Positions 1-8,549 are shown, counted from the stretch's first letter. The stretch: 33,115 nt of DNA from Terriglobia bacterium (GCA_021324185.1 JAJPJN010000104.1:1-33115), one strand, 5' to 3'. Program-made: numbers and translations. The notes: generated from the sequence alone by a model not told the origin.

Positions 1-246
1 GAACTGCGCAAGCGCCGGAATGAACGTGCCCGCGCCGAGCGTGGCTTTGTTTCGCAAAAATATAAAGAAGACGCTGAGCGCCGCCGCCAGGAAATGCACG
101 TCACGCGGCAAGAGATCCAAAATGTGAAGCAGGAAACTCAGAAACTTCGCAATCGTCTCGCTGCCGCCAAAACCGAAGCGCTCGAACTCAAGAATTTGGC
201 TAACAGAACGGCAAGCGCCAGCGCGCGGCTTGCCGCAGCCGCGTAA
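1..246 (+). CDS. C-terminal end of an unidentified coiled-coil protein (5' end outside window)
   Basis: Frame 1 is open from the window edge to a TAA at 244-246, giving 81 residues. The stretch is very rich in Arg, Lys, Glu, Gln and Ala with a heptad-like spacing of Leu and Val, as expected for a long alpha-helical coiled coil. It ends in an Ala-rich tail. No catalytic motif is visible, so the protein family cannot be named. The next gene starts five bases after the stop, which suggests translational coupling with the membrane protein that follows. Confidence 0.7.
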   Translation, partial: ELRKRRNERARAERGFVSQKYKEDAERRRQEMHVTRQEIQNVKQETQKLRNRLAAAKTEALELKNLANRTASASARLAAAA

Positions 247-251
247 ATATT

Positions 252-1490
252 GTGGTTCAGGCAGCGAACCCGCTCCCGCAATATTCCAACAGGTGGACTT
301 TCCTGCTTGCGCTGCTATTCATCGCGATAGCAGTCATTTCGCGCAAGCCGGACCTCGTCACCAACCCGCAGTTCATGGGCGATGAGTGCATCTGGTTTTC
401 GGAGGCATGGTTCACCGGCCCCTGGCACGCCATCGTCCACCCGCAGGCCGGCTATCTTTGCGTCGCTTCCAAGCTGCCCTTGCTGTTAGCCATCCATGTT
501 CCGCTCGCTGAAGCTCCTGCGGTCTTCGACTGGTACACGATTGGGATCGAAGTCCTGCTCGCGGGCTTCCTGCTCAGCGGCCGCTTGGCCAATGTGGCGG
601 GACTCAACGCTCGCCTCCTGCTGGCGTTTCTCTGTATCGCGCTTCCGAACTCGGCGGAAGTGGAGAGCCTGAACAACACGCAGTGGATGCTGGCTGTGTT
701 ATGTTTGCTGATCCTGTTTGGAAGCCCGCCGAAAAGCGCCGCCGCCAAGGCATTCGATATCGCCGCGGTCGGCCTGATCTCGGTTACGGGACCGTTCTGC
801 CTCCTGCTGCTCCCAATAGCATGCCTGCTCTGGTGGTTTCAGCGTGTGCGCTGGACGGCTCTGCTGGCGTGCATCATTGGCGTGGGCTGCGGCATTCAGC
901 TCTTCACGCTGGCGCATGCCCTGCCGCCCTGCAGGCCGATGGATGTGCTGAATCCGCTCGGCATTCAGATTTTGTCCGGTCAAATCTTCCTTTTCGGCGC
1001 GCTCCATGGCGGAACTCTCGTTCCCAACCCTTCTGAAGCCATGGATATCGCGATTCTGGTGCTGGCGCTGGGTCTCCTTACGGCCATCTATGCGTTCTGG
1101 AAAGGCGCCAGGGAGCTGAAGCTGTTCCTCCTGTTCGCTTTTCTGATCTGTGTATCGATTGGCCGCCGGCTGCACTGCGATACCGGATGGAGCTGGCAAT
1201 CTCTGATGAGCCCGGACTTCGCGGTCCGGTATTGGTACATCCCGCGCCTGGCTTTTCTCGCCGTTCTGGTATGGCTAATCGGCCGCGCGCGCCCGCAGTG
1301 GGTTCGAATCGCAGGCGCGGCCGCCGTGATTGCGCTTTCGCTCTTTGCGGTGACGCACTGGCGGTATTCAACCTGGCCTGACTACCATTGGCGCTATTAT
1401 GCACACTTAGTTGAGCGCTCGCCGCGCGGAACCACCGTTTGGATACCGGTCAACCCGCCCGGTTGGAAGTTCTTTCTGGTTGCCCGCTAG
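252..1490 (+). CDS. Polytopic inner-membrane protein, function unknown (possibly cell-surface glycan related)
   Basis: 412 residues from a GTG start. I see about 11-12 hydrophobic segments, for example around residues 16-32, 90-108, 121-133, 144-158, 168-195, 201-222, 266-286, 290-306, 335-350 and 354-370. There is no signal peptidase site and no large soluble domain. A loop near residue 40 (MGDECIWFSEAWF) carries acidic residues after the first membrane segment, which is loosely reminiscent of GT-C membrane glycosyltransferases, but I cannot confirm that family. The start has no clear Shine-Dalgarno sequence and lies five bases after the upstream stop, so coupling is likely. The neighbouring convergent methyltransferase is compatible with a surface polysaccharide role. 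That role is inference only. Confidence 0.75.
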   Translation: MVQAANPLPQYSNRWTFLLALLFIAIAVISRKPDLVTNPQFMGDECIWFSEAWFTGPWHAIVHPQAGYLCVASKLPLLLAIHVPLAEAPAVFDWYTIGIEVLLAGFLLSGRLANVAGLNARLLLAFLCIALPNSAEVESLNNTQWMLAVLCLLILFGSPPKSAAAKAFDIAAVGLISVTGPFCLLLLPIACLLWWFQRVRWTALLACIIGVGCGIQLFTLAHALPPCRPMDVLNPLGIQILSGQIFLFGALHGGTLVPNPSEAMDIAILVLALGLLTAIYAFWKGARELKLFLLFAFLICVSIGRRLHCDTGWSWQSLMSPDFAVRYWYIPRLAFLAVLVWLIGRARPQWVRIAGAAAVIALSLFAVTHWRYSTWPDYHWRYYAHLVERSPRGTTVWIPVNPPGWKFFLVAR

Positions 1491-1500
1491 CTCTATCCAT

Positions 1501-2208
1501 CTATTTCCGCCCGATAACCAAAAATTGCCGCCCGAAGATTTTCCACATCCACGGCAGCTTTAAATAGACCTGAAGCGCCCATACCGGCGGCCGGAATCCC
1601 TGCGACATCGAGTAGGGAAGAAACTTTTCGATCGACCGCTCTATCCGGAACCCCGCCATAATCATTGCCTCAGAAAGGGAGAGTTCCGTCAGCGGAAGGT
1701 GATGATCGAAAAAATCCCAATAGCTGCCGCTCAAGTGCTTGACGTTCGGTCCCAGCGTGATGAGGCGCCCCCCGGGCCGCAAACAGCGGTGCGCTTGGTG
1801 CAGCGTGTCCTGCAGCGTGCGCTTGGATGGGAGGTGCTCAAAAAAATTGCTTGTGAATACGACATCCACCTGGTTATCGCGCAGCGGCCACGGTTTACTG
1901 CAATCCTGCTCGATCAGTTGAATGCCGGGGCCCAGATGCTCTTTCGCGCTCGGATTCAGGTCCATCGCGAACTTCTCCCTGGCTGCGATGTTGTTGATGA
2001 ATTCCCCGTAGCCGCAGCCCACATCCAGAATGGAATCTTCAGGATTGATCCATTTGGAAAAGAAATTCGTCACCAGCACGCGCCAGATGCGGTCGCGATA
2101 TTCTTCTAACCCGCGAAATCGAACCGCGTAAATGCGTTCGAGTTCGAGTTGCATTTCCTCTTCTTCAGGCGAGGTAATGATTCGTTGGACTTCAGTTTTC
2201 GAGCTCAT
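1501..2208 (-). CDS. Class I SAM-dependent methyltransferase
   Basis: 235 residues. The SAM-binding glycine loop (motif I) is VLDVGCGYGEF, near residue 62. An acidic residue at the end of the second strand (FAMDLNPSAKEHL) would bind the ribose of SAM. The later strand VDVVFTSNFFEHL matches the post-motif of Methyltransf_11-type enzymes, where the sequence is typically V.EHL. An LRPGGRLITLGPN segment completes the Rossmann-like fold. The substrate is not deducible. The fold and its position beside a membrane protein suit modification of a lipid- or glycan-linked intermediate. It converges with the membrane protein gene, with ten bases between the stops. Confidence 0.85.
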   Translation of the reverse strand: MSSKTEVQRIITSPEEEEMQLELERIYAVRFRGLEEYRDRIWRVLVTNFFSKWINPEDSILDVGCGYGEFINNIAAREKFAMDLNPSAKEHLGPGIQLIEQDCSKPWPLRDNQVDVVFTSNFFEHLPSKRTLQDTLHQAHRCLRPGGRLITLGPNVKHLSGSYWDFFDHHLPLTELSLSEAMIMAGFRIERSIEKFLPYSMSQGFRPPVWALQVYLKLPWMWKIFGRQFLVIGRK

Positions 2209-2300
2209 TGAAGAGAAAGCGCAAGCTCCATCGATTCTAGCTGATGGGCCCGATTGCTTCTACGTCTGTCTAGATCTACAATATGTCAGGTATATCCTCT

Positions 2301-2555
2301 ATGCGGGTTTCTAAATGGGGCAATAGTTTGGCCGTGCGTCTGCCGGCTGTGGTTGTCGAAACCTTGGATCTCAAAGAGGGAGATGAAATCGAGATTTCCA
2401 TTGCCGGTAAACGCGATTTCAAGGTTTCGCGTGACCGGTCCAAAGAGAGGGCACTCGAGCAACTCCGGCAAATGAAGTGGTACTTCCCGCCCGATTTCAA
2501 CTTCGATCGAAAAGAGATTAATGAACGAAGCATTGAGCATTCTTTTCCAAGCTGA
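2301..2555 (+). CDS. AbrB/MazE/SpoVT-family antitoxin-like DNA-binding protein
   Basis: 84 residues from the ATG at 2301. An in-frame ATG at 2283 would add six residues, but the family normally begins at the MRVSKWGNSLAVRLP block, so I prefer 2301. The swapped-hairpin AbrB domain spans about residues 1-45, with the hallmark KWGNSLAVRLP and GDEIEI segments. Such proteins normally repress their own operon and neutralise a PIN or other toxin encoded immediately downstream. Here the C-terminus continues to an FDRKEINER segment typical of these antitoxins and then runs seven residues into the following reading frame. The downstream partner is only a stump (2521-2652), so this is probably an orphan antitoxin. 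Confidence 0.8.
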   Translation: MRVSKWGNSLAVRLPAVVVETLDLKEGDEIEISIAGKRDFKVSRDRSKERALEQLRQMKWYFPPDFNFDRKEINERSIEHSFPS

Positions 2556-2652
2556 CAACGATCTGAAGCGCATCATCGTCGATGCGACCCTGCATCGCGA
2601 ACCGCGCATTGATTTTCAAACTGCTCAGGCGGCCCGTGTGCTGGCGAATTGA
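2521..2652 (+). pseudogene. Truncated DUF5615 (PIN-like) protein, 43-codon N-terminal remnant
   Basis: An ATG at 2521 opens a 43-codon frame ending at TGA 2650-2652, overlapping the antitoxin gene by 35 bases. The translation includes FQADNDLKRIIVDATLHREP and then RIDFQTAQAA. This matches, from memory, the N-terminus of DUF5615/PIN-like proteins, which begin FQADADL...REP.IDFQ.A and run to roughly 110-120 residues with further Asp motifs such as LVSHD. Everything after the first alpha/beta unit is missing and the frame stops at once, so no nuclease fold can form. I read it as a decayed toxin-like partner. A short authentic peptide is a less likely alternative. Confidence 0.6.
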
Positions 2653-2795
2653 ATTGAACCGGTGCGACAATCATCGTTTGCCCGCCCGCGATGTGGGCGA
2701 CGAATCCGAGCTTTTCCGGAACCTCGGTGGGGGCCCAAATTGACGGGTTTGGGATCAGGTGCCTTCGGGAACGTCCTTTGTTTTCGGTGCGGTTC
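2653..2795. other. Non-coding stretch between toxin remnant and tRNA
   Basis: No convincing coding frame or database-type motif is visible here. A hairpin with 6-bp arms (CCCAAA and TTTGGG, 2734-2753) lies downstream of the tRNA on the minus strand. It has no T run, so it is at best a weak terminator or processing structure. The rest may be eroded sequence from the toxin gene. Confidence 0.4.
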
Positions 2796-2871
2796 TGGAG
2801 CCACCCGCCGGGATCGAACCGGCGACCTGCTGATTACGAATCAGCCGCTCTACCAACTGAGCTAGGGTGGC
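2796..2871 (-). tRNA. tRNA-Thr, anticodon CGT
   Basis: On the minus strand this 76-nt sequence folds as a full cloverleaf. The acceptor arms GCCACCC and GGGTGGC pair perfectly, followed by discriminator T and an encoded CCA (the complement of 2796-2798). The D arm contains AGCTCAGTTGGTAGAGC. The anticodon stem GCTGA/TCAGC encloses loop TTCGTAA, so the anticodon is CGT (complement of 2836-2838), reading the Thr codon ACG. The T arm has GGTTCGATCC. It is an ordinary, intact tRNA. Confidence 0.96.
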
Positions 2872-2883
2872 TAAACTTCTCTC

Positions 2884-2889
2884 ACTATA
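2884..2889 (-). promoter_or_regulatory. Candidate -10 element of the tRNA-Thr promoter
   Basis: On the minus strand TATAGT lies 12 bases upstream of the tRNA 5' end, the right distance for transcription to begin a few bases before the mature tRNA. A TTGACA hexamer further upstream is about 42 bases away, too far to serve as its -35. Confidence 0.35.
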
Positions 2890-2972
2890 ACTTATCGCCC
2901 GGACAGCGCAGCGGTGCGCGCTCAGCTATTCTGTCAAGCTACACTGAAGCCCGACGGCTTATCGTAAGAATA

Positions 2973-3764
2973 ATGCATGAGCTGCCCGAAGTCGAAACGG
3001 TCGTCCGCTCAATCGCGCCTCACGTAACCGGTAAAGCGATTCAGCATGCCGTCTTGAACTCGCGTCGAGTCACTCGTGGCGGATTGGCCGAGACGGCAAA
3101 GGCGCTCGTAAATCGCACCATCCAGCGCCTCGAGCGGCGCGGCAAACAGATGTTTTTTCATCTCGACCAAGGCGTGCTCTACGTTCATCTCGGCATGACA
3201 GGCAAGCTGCTCTGGAACGGCGAGCGGACCCCCTACACGCGGGCCGAACTCGTACTCAGCGACGGCCTGTTGCTTTACGACGATATTCGCCAGTTTGGAC
3301 GGGTTGAGTACTATGGTGCGCTACCGGAATTATTCCAAAAGACTGGGCCCGATGCGCTGAGCGTCGGTTTTCCGGAATTTTATGCTCGCCTCAAACAGCA
3401 TCGAACCCCGATAAAAGCACTGCTGCTCAATCAGGCCTTTATCAGCGGGGTCGGCAACATCTATGCCGACGAGGCACTGTTTGCCAGCCGGTTACATCCG
3501 CGCGTGCGCGCGAGCCGGATTTCGAAAACGCGCGCTGAACAGCTATACCGGAGCATCATCGATACGCTGGACCTGGCCATTCGCCATCGCGGATCGTCGA
3601 TCTCAGACTATGTCGACGCTGCCGGCGAGCGCGGTGCTTTTCAGGACATGCATAACGTATACGGCCGTGAAGGGCAGCCATGCCCGCGCTGCCAGGCGCC
3701 GATACGGCGCATTGTTCTGGGCCAGCGGGGAACCCACTATTGCCCTCGCTGCCAGCGCGTTTGA
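2973..3764 (+). CDS. mutM: Formamidopyrimidine-DNA glycosylase family protein (MutM/Fpg) with Pro2 replaced by His
   Basis: 263 residues, the usual family length. The frame is open further upstream across the tRNA, but the family N-terminus fixes the start at ATG 2973. Fpg excises oxidised purines such as 8-oxoguanine and then cleaves the strand at the abasic site. Visible parts are the N-terminal MHELPEVETVV, the beta-hairpin lysine K58 in RRGKQMFF, the helix-two-turn-helix region with FISGVGNIYADEALF, and a C-terminal zinc finger with two CPRC pairs and RGTHYCPRCQ. The oddity is residue 2. Fpg enzymes read MPELPEVE and use the freed N-terminal Pro as the Schiff-base nucleophile, whereas here codon 2 is CAT (His). 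Glu3 is kept. Activity may therefore be altered. The 3' end overlaps the convergent folP by 28 bases. Confidence 0.9.
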   Translation: MHELPEVETVVRSIAPHVTGKAIQHAVLNSRRVTRGGLAETAKALVNRTIQRLERRGKQMFFHLDQGVLYVHLGMTGKLLWNGERTPYTRAELVLSDGLLLYDDIRQFGRVEYYGALPELFQKTGPDALSVGFPEFYARLKQHRTPIKALLLNQAFISGVGNIYADEALFASRLHPRVRASRISKTRAEQLYRSIIDTLDLAIRHRGSSISDYVDAAGERGAFQDMHNVYGREGQPCPRCQAPIRRIVLGQRGTHYCPRCQRV

Positions 3765-4627
3765 GGAACCTGTCCTTCGTTTTGAAGAGCCGCCGCCTGC
3801 CGGATGGAATCGGCCACGTCCACCACCGCGCGCATCGCTTTGATGTTATGAACTCGCACAATATGGGCGCCGTTCAAAACACACGCTGCCACCGCGCCCG
3901 CCGTGGCGAATTCCGTGTCTGTCTGCTCTTCTTTTCGTAGAAACGACTTCCGCGAGGGCCCAATCGCAATCGGCAGATCGAATCGCTTCAGCAGTCCCAG
4001 TTGCGCAATGATCTCCGCATTTTGCTCGCGCCGTTTGCCGAATCCTAACCCGGGATCGATGACGATCTGGTGCTGCTGCACGCGTCCGTGCGTTGCGCGA
4101 TGGATGGCCGCCTCCAGGTCGATTGTGATGGATCGCATCAGGTCCTTGATGGGCGGCAGTTTCGCCCAGGTCTCGGGCCGTCCTCGCATGTGATTAATGA
4201 TCAGCCCGGCATCGTACTTTGTTACCACTTTCGGCAATTGCAGATCGAGCAGAATTCCCGTCGGATCGTTGATGATTTCCGCGCCATGTTCGAGCGCTTT
4301 TTCGGCTACCGCTGATTTGTAGGTATCCACCGAGATCGGGATGCTCAGATGGTTTCGCAGCCGTTTGATGACCGGGATCAGACGCCGCAACTCCTCCGCT
4401 TCGCTCACGCGCTCGGATCCGGGTCTGGTCGATTCCGCGCCGATGTCGACAATATCGGCGCCTTCATCCTCCAACTGCACCGCCCGCGCAAATGCGCGGT
4501 CCGGATCCGAATACTCGCCGCCGTCTGAAAACGAATCCGGAGTCACATTCAGGACGCCCATCAACAGCGTCCGTTCGCCCAAAACAATCTCGCGTTGCTT
4601 CAACCGCCATCGATAGCGCTTTTCCAT
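3737..4627 (-). CDS. folP: Dihydropteroate synthase
   Basis: 296 residues. It condenses p-aminobenzoate with dihydropterin pyrophosphate to form dihydropteroate in the cytosolic folate pathway, and is the sulfonamide target. The TIM-barrel signatures are present: LLMGVLNVTPDSFSDGG near residues 21-37, the pterin-binding VDIGAESTRPGS near 60-71, VDTYKS near 100, an IIND block, and the C-terminal GPSRKSFL loop. The start overlaps the upstream DUF2520-like gene by 28 bases, so the two are probably co-transcribed and translationally coupled. A hydrophilic tail beyond the barrel reads into the end of mutM on the other strand. Confidence 0.95.
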   Translation of the reverse strand: MEKRYRWRLKQREIVLGERTLLMGVLNVTPDSFSDGGEYSDPDRAFARAVQLEDEGADIVDIGAESTRPGSERVSEAEELRRLIPVIKRLRNHLSIPISVDTYKSAVAEKALEHGAEIINDPTGILLDLQLPKVVTKYDAGLIINHMRGRPETWAKLPPIKDLMRSITIDLEAAIHRATHGRVQQHQIVIDPGLGFGKRREQNAEIIAQLGLLKRFDLPIAIGPSRKSFLRKEEQTDTEFATAGAVAACVLNGAHIVRVHNIKAMRAVVDVADSIRQAAALQNEGQVPQTRWQRGQ

Positions 4628-5415
4628 GTCTCACAAATGAGTTTGCCAGACATCTGTTGCGTCCATTCGAGAAAATGCGCCAATGCCGGTTCGAATTCAT
4701 GTAAGGTGCGAAGAAAAGCGGCGCTTTGTTCCGGCGGGCAGTCCGGGAGATGCGGGGAGAAGGGCAGCCGCACGCCCCTGATTACGTCGCGCAGCATTTT
4801 TTCGGTCATGTGCTCGAGCAATGCCGCCAGTTCGTTCCCTGTGATCCCGCCGTTGCGCAGGCTCCGTTGCGCCGCTGTAAAGAGCGGAACCGGCAACACC
4901 GTCAGCAACATCTCCGCCGCAAACAAAAGCTGTTTCGATCCCAGCTTCATCTCGAAAGCCCGCCCCTCGTGCCGTTCGATGAAGCGGCGCACCAGCCGTG
5001 AAGCCGGTACTTCTCCTTCCAGCACAAACCAGTCCCGCTCAATCGTGGGCGCCCGAACCAGAGTGGCGACAGACGCGCCCCGCTCTTTGAGCGGCGCCAA
5101 TGCCTCCGTTGTGAGCCATGTCTCGCACAAAACAAAACAGATACGGTTCATGAGCAGCTCGGAACGGCAAAGTTCGTCCACGATCCGGCTGACCGCCCGG
5201 TCCGGAACACGCAAAAAGATCACCCGCGCGTTTTGCAGTTCCTCATATTCGGCAACCGGATAGCCGCCCTGTATCAAATTCGAAAAACGGCGCGCAATCC
5301 CGATATGGCTCGACTTGATGGGCCCAAGTTCTTCCGCGAGTTTTGGCAGCCGGAGTATTGATGACCGAGTCGAACTACCCTCCAGCACCAGGCCGACTGG
5401 CAGTTGTCTCTTCAT
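4600..5415 (-). CDS. Rossmann-like/DUF2520-type protein
   Basis: 271 residues from the ATG at 5415. A TTG 18 bases upstream is also in frame but less likely. The N-terminal half has a Rossmann-like pattern (LPVGLVLEG, then ARVIFLRVPDRAV near residue 65), and a later LAPLKERGASVATL block resembles the substrate half of DUF2520 proteins, which are distant relatives of F420/NADP-dependent oxidoreductases. The usual nucleotide-binding GxGxxG loop is degenerate (LEGSSTRS) and the conserved His/Ser of the family's HTSG block reads CETW here. It may therefore bind no cofactor. It sits directly upstream of folP with overlapping ends, hinting at a link to folate or pantothenate metabolism, but that is inference. 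Confidence 0.6.
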   Translation of the reverse strand: MKRQLPVGLVLEGSSTRSSILRLPKLAEELGPIKSSHIGIARRFSNLIQGGYPVAEYEELQNARVIFLRVPDRAVSRIVDELCRSELLMNRICFVLCETWLTTEALAPLKERGASVATLVRAPTIERDWFVLEGEVPASRLVRRFIERHEGRAFEMKLGSKQLLFAAEMLLTVLPVPLFTAAQRSLRNGGITGNELAALLEHMTEKMLRDVIRGVRLPFSPHLPDCPPEQSAAFLRTLHEFEPALAHFLEWTQQMSGKLICETWKSAIDGG

Positions 5416-5463
5416 AGATACCCGGGCAGCCAAGCGAGGCTTGGGCGATACATTAGGTAACTC

Positions 5464-7491
5464 CTACAGCTTTGCTACGTTATCGGGCATGGCGCTGCCC
5501 GCCATTTCACTAACGCTACTCGCTTTCAGAGCCCTCATGCGGTCGCGAAACTGCGCCGCTTTCTCGAAATCGAATATTTTCGCCGCTTCGCGCATCTTCA
5601 ATTCCAGTTCAGCGATCAGCGCGTCGCGTTTCTCCGGAGTGAGTTCTGCCTCCGGTGCAGCTTCTGTTTCCAGTGGCACCGTGACATAATCAGCCTCTGC
5701 AACCGCCACCAGGCTCATATCGATGGGCTTCATGATCGTTTGCGGGGTGATATGGTTGGCTTCGTTGTAAGCCTGCTGTAACGCCCGCCGGCGTTCTGTT
5801 TCGCGAATGGCTCGAGCCATACTTTCGGTCATCCTGTCGGCGTACAGGATCGCGCGGCCATTTATATTGCGGGCGGCACGGCCAATGGTTTGAATCAGCG
5901 AGCCGCTGGAGCGAAGGAAACCCTCCTTGTCCGCATCCAGTATGGCTACCAATGAAACCTCGGGCAGATCGAGTCCTTCGCGCAGCAAATTGACACCGAT
6001 TAGGACATCATATGCTCCTTTTCGCAAGTCGCGCAGTACTTTAATGCGGTCCAAAGTACTAACTTCGGAGTGTAAGTACGCGCACTTGACCCCCACTTCG
6101 GAGTAGTACTCGGCAAGGTCTTCGGCCATCCGCTTGGTAAGCGTAGTTACCAGCACCCTCTCATTCCGCTCGGCGCGCAGGCGGATTTCGTGTAACAGGT
6201 TATCTACCTGCCCCTTTATGGGCCGGATATCGATCTCGGGATCGATCAAACCCGTGGGACGGATAATCTGCTCAACCACCACACCGGCCGATTTCGTCAG
6301 TTCGTACGGCCCCGGCGTGGCCGACACGTAAATCACCTGATTTACACGGTTTTCAAACTCTTCGAAGGTCAGAGGACGGTTGTCCCGCGCGCTGGGAAGA
6401 CGGAACCCGTACTCCACCAGAACGTTTTTTCGCGAACGGTCCCCGTGATACATCCCCTGAAGTTGCGGGATCGTCTGATGACTTTCGTCAATAAAGATCA
6501 ACGCATCGTTTGGTAAATAATCGAGCAGAGTTGGTGGCGCTTCGCCCGGCAGCCGGCCGGAAAAATGGCGCGAATAGTTTTCGATCCCGTGGCAATAGCC
6601 AATTTGTTTGATCATCTCCAGATCGAACATCGTGCGCTGGTACAGGCGTTGCGCTTCCACCACCTTGCCCTGCGATTCCAGCTCCTTGTGCCACCACTGC
6701 AGCTCATTCTCTATGCTGCGCATCGCCTGCTCCCGCGTGGGCGCGTCCATGACATAGTGTGTTTTGGGATAAATGGGCAAACGCAGATAGGTCTGCTTGA
6801 CTTGTCCAAGCACAGGGTCGATTTGACTCAGCGATTCTATTTCGTCGCCCCAGAGCTCGATCCGGTAGGCGTTGTCATCGTATGTCGGATAAAGCTCGAT
6901 GGTGTCGCCTCGCACGCGAAATGTTCCGCGCCGGAAGTCATGATCGTTGCGATCGTACAGGATCTCCACCAGCCGCTGCAGAATCTCCTTGCGCGTGATG
7001 CGCTGGCCCTTTTCGAGCATCAGCAGCATGCCATAGTAGGCTTCCGGCGAACCCAGGCCGTAAATGCAACTCACGCTGGCCACGATAATGCAATCGCGGC
7101 GTTCGAAAAGCGAGCGCGTAGCTGATAGCCTCAACTTGTCCAATTCATCATTAATCGTGGCTTCTTTTTCGATATAGATATCGCCCGAGGGAATGTAGGC
7201 CTCCGGCTGATAGTAATCGTAGTAGCTGACGAAATATTCCGCCGCGTTCTGCGGGAAAAAAACCTTAAATTCGTGATAAAGCTGGGCGGCGAGTGTCTTA
7301 TTGTGAGCCAAAATCAAAGCCGGTCTGCCGCACGCTTCAACCACTTTCGCCATTGTGAAAGTCTTGCCCGATCCGGTGACGCCCAGCAAAACCTGGTGCT
7401 TTTCTCCATCGAAAATACCCCGCGTGAGCTGCCGGATGGCCTCGGCCTGATCGCCTCGCGGTTGATAGTCGATGCCTAATTTAAACGGCAC
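5464..7491 (-). CDS. uvrB: UvrABC excinuclease subunit B
   Basis: 675 residues, standard length. UvrB receives damaged DNA from UvrA, verifies the lesion with its beta-hairpin, and recruits UvrC for dual incision in nucleotide excision repair. Motifs in order are the Walker [13 protein letters not shown] near residues 35-46, the aromatic hairpin [15 protein letters not shown] near 90, [12 protein letters not shown] (Walker B region) near 335, [28 protein letters not shown] and QTIGRAARN of the second helicase domain. A C-terminal UVR coiled-coil motif ([20 protein letters not shown]) lies near 635-655. Every expected element is intact. It lies in the minus-strand run between yihY and the DUF2520-like gene. 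Confidence 0.98.
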   Translation of the reverse strand: MPFKLGIDYQPRGDQAEAIRQLTRGIFDGEKHQVLLGVTGSGKTFTMAKVVEACGRPALILAHNKTLAAQLYHEFKVFFPQNAAEYFVSYYDYYQPEAYIPSGDIYIEKEATINDELDKLRLSATRSLFERRDCIIVASVSCIYGLGSPEAYYGMLLMLEKGQRITRKEILQRLVEILYDRNDHDFRRGTFRVRGDTIELYPTYDDNAYRIELWGDEIESLSQIDPVLGQVKQTYLRLPIYPKTHYVMDAPTREQAMRSIENELQWWHKELESQGKVVEAQRLYQRTMFDLEMIKQIGYCHGIENYSRHFSGRLPGEAPPTLLDYLPNDALIFIDESHQTIPQLQGMYHGDRSRKNVLVEYGFRLPSARDNRPLTFEEFENRVNQVIYVSATPGPYELTKSAGVVVEQIIRPTGLIDPEIDIRPIKGQVDNLLHEIRLRAERNERVLVTTLTKRMAEDLAEYYSEVGVKCAYLHSEVSTLDRIKVLRDLRKGAYDVLIGVNLLREGLDLPEVSLVAILDADKEGFLRSSGSLIQTIGRAARNINGRAILYADRMTESMARAIRETERRRALQQAYNEANHITPQTIMKPIDMSLVAVAEADYVTVPLETEAAPEAELTPEKRDALIAELELKMREAAKIFDFEKAAQFRDRMRALKASSVSEMAGSAMPDNVAKL

Positions 7492-7527
7492 GAGTTCAGT
7501 ATAAGAAGAGAACTTAGGCTGTGGTGA

Positions 7528-7547
7528 GGCAGGCGGTTTCGCCTGTC
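7528..7547. terminator. Hairpin between uvrB and the yihY-like gene
   Basis: Bases 7528-7547 form an 8-bp stem (one G-T pair) closing a four-base loop. GGCAGGCG pairs with CGCCTGTC around GTTT. No T run follows on the minus strand, so a classical intrinsic terminator is not supported. It could attenuate read-through into uvrB or be a dispersed palindromic element. Confidence 0.35.
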
Positions 7548-7553
7548 AAAGCT

Positions 7554-8549
7554 TTAGGCTAAGGGCACAAATGCAATCCGCTCGCGCTCGGCATTAAACT
7601 CGCAGCCGATCAGCGCGATGCAGGCAATCAGATACAGCCAGATCAATAGGACGATCACTGTTCCCACGCTGCCATAAAAAAAGTTGTAATTGGCATGGCT
7701 GACATAAAAGGCAAAACCGGCCGTGGCAAGCATCCACAGCAGCGTCGCGACGAATGCTCCGGGCCAAACCCGCATGAAACGCGATCCGAACAGTTTCTCG
7801 CAGTAGGCGGGCTCAGGCCGGTAGTTCGGGCCGAAATAATAAAGCAGACCGGTCACGAAGGTCGTCGTGCAGAATGCCAGCACATATTCGGCCAGCCGCC
7901 AGAGAACCTCCACCGAGCCCCGAATCTCGGAAACGCCAATCCAGTGAATAAACGCTACCTCACCCCTGGTTCCAAAGATGATCAACGATGAAGCCCCTAC
8001 CGCCGGGAGTGCGGTCACCATCACCAGAAAAATCGCCATCGCACGCTGCTGCAGAAACGGCCGTCCCGAGGGAATGCGGTACGCTGCCTGGAATCCTTCC
8101 ATCAGGCTGATCATGGCGCCCGAACCCGCCCACAATGAAAGCCCTACGGCGACAAACGAGAACGGAATCGGCTTGTGCATCTCCATCCGCAGCCGCGATA
8201 GCAGAATATCTTCCGCCCCCGGCGGCGCAAACTGCTGCACAAAAGTTTGAATCACGCGCACCACCGAGCGCGCATTCGCCAGAATCAAAATCGATGTCAG
8301 GGTTGTCAGGACCGGAAAAAGCGAGAGGAAAAACGAGTACGCCGCTCCTTTGGCGATGCTGAAGCAGTTGTCCTCGTAAGCGGCGATGAAGGCGCGTTTG
8401 AGCAGCCAGAAGCTTCGCGCCACCACGCCCGGTTCGATGATCGTGAAACTCGGCTGGGCCGTGGACGCCGGCATAGGAGCGGGCCGCTCGCTCTGTTGGC
8501 CGTTGTGCGGGTCGCCGATAGTCTGAGGTGTTTCAACGCGATCCGGCAC
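7554..8549 (-). CDS. YihY/BrkB-family inner-membrane protein
   Basis: 331 residues. After a hydrophilic, Pro-rich N-terminus of about 45 residues, the protein shows six predicted membrane helices and the family hallmark AKGAAYSFFLSLFPVLTTL near residue 64. A WAGSGAMISLMEGFQAAYRIP block and a C-terminal VLLIWLYLIACIALIGCEFNAE helix also match. The family was once labelled ribonuclease BN, but it is a membrane protein of unresolved function, possibly a transporter or envelope factor. It lies 35 bases after the peptidase gene and 62 before uvrB on the minus strand. Confidence 0.9.
   Translation of the reverse strand: MPDRVETPQTIGDPHNGQQSERPAPMPASTAQPSFTIIEPGVVARSFWLLKRAFIAAYEDNCFSIAKGAAYSFFLSLFPVLTTLTSILILANARSVVRVIQTFVQQFAPPGAEDILLSRLRMEMHKPIPFSFVAVGLSLWAGSGAMISLMEGFQAAYRIPSGRPFLQQRAMAIFLVMVTALPAVGASSLIIFGTRGEVAFIHWIGVSEIRGSVEVLWRLAEYVLAFCTTTFVTGLLYYFGPNYRPEPAYCEKLFGSRFMRVWPGAFVATLLWMLATAGFAFYVSHANYNFFYGSVGTVIVLLIWLYLIACIALIGCEFNAERERIAFVPLA

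Noticed and set aside
2691-2972. Upstream extension of the mutM frame
   Set aside because: It runs through the tRNA gene and lacks any homology. The Fpg N-terminal motif fixes the start at 2973.
7528-7547. Hairpin as a strong intrinsic terminator
   Set aside because: No T run follows on either strand, so only a weak regulatory role can be suggested.
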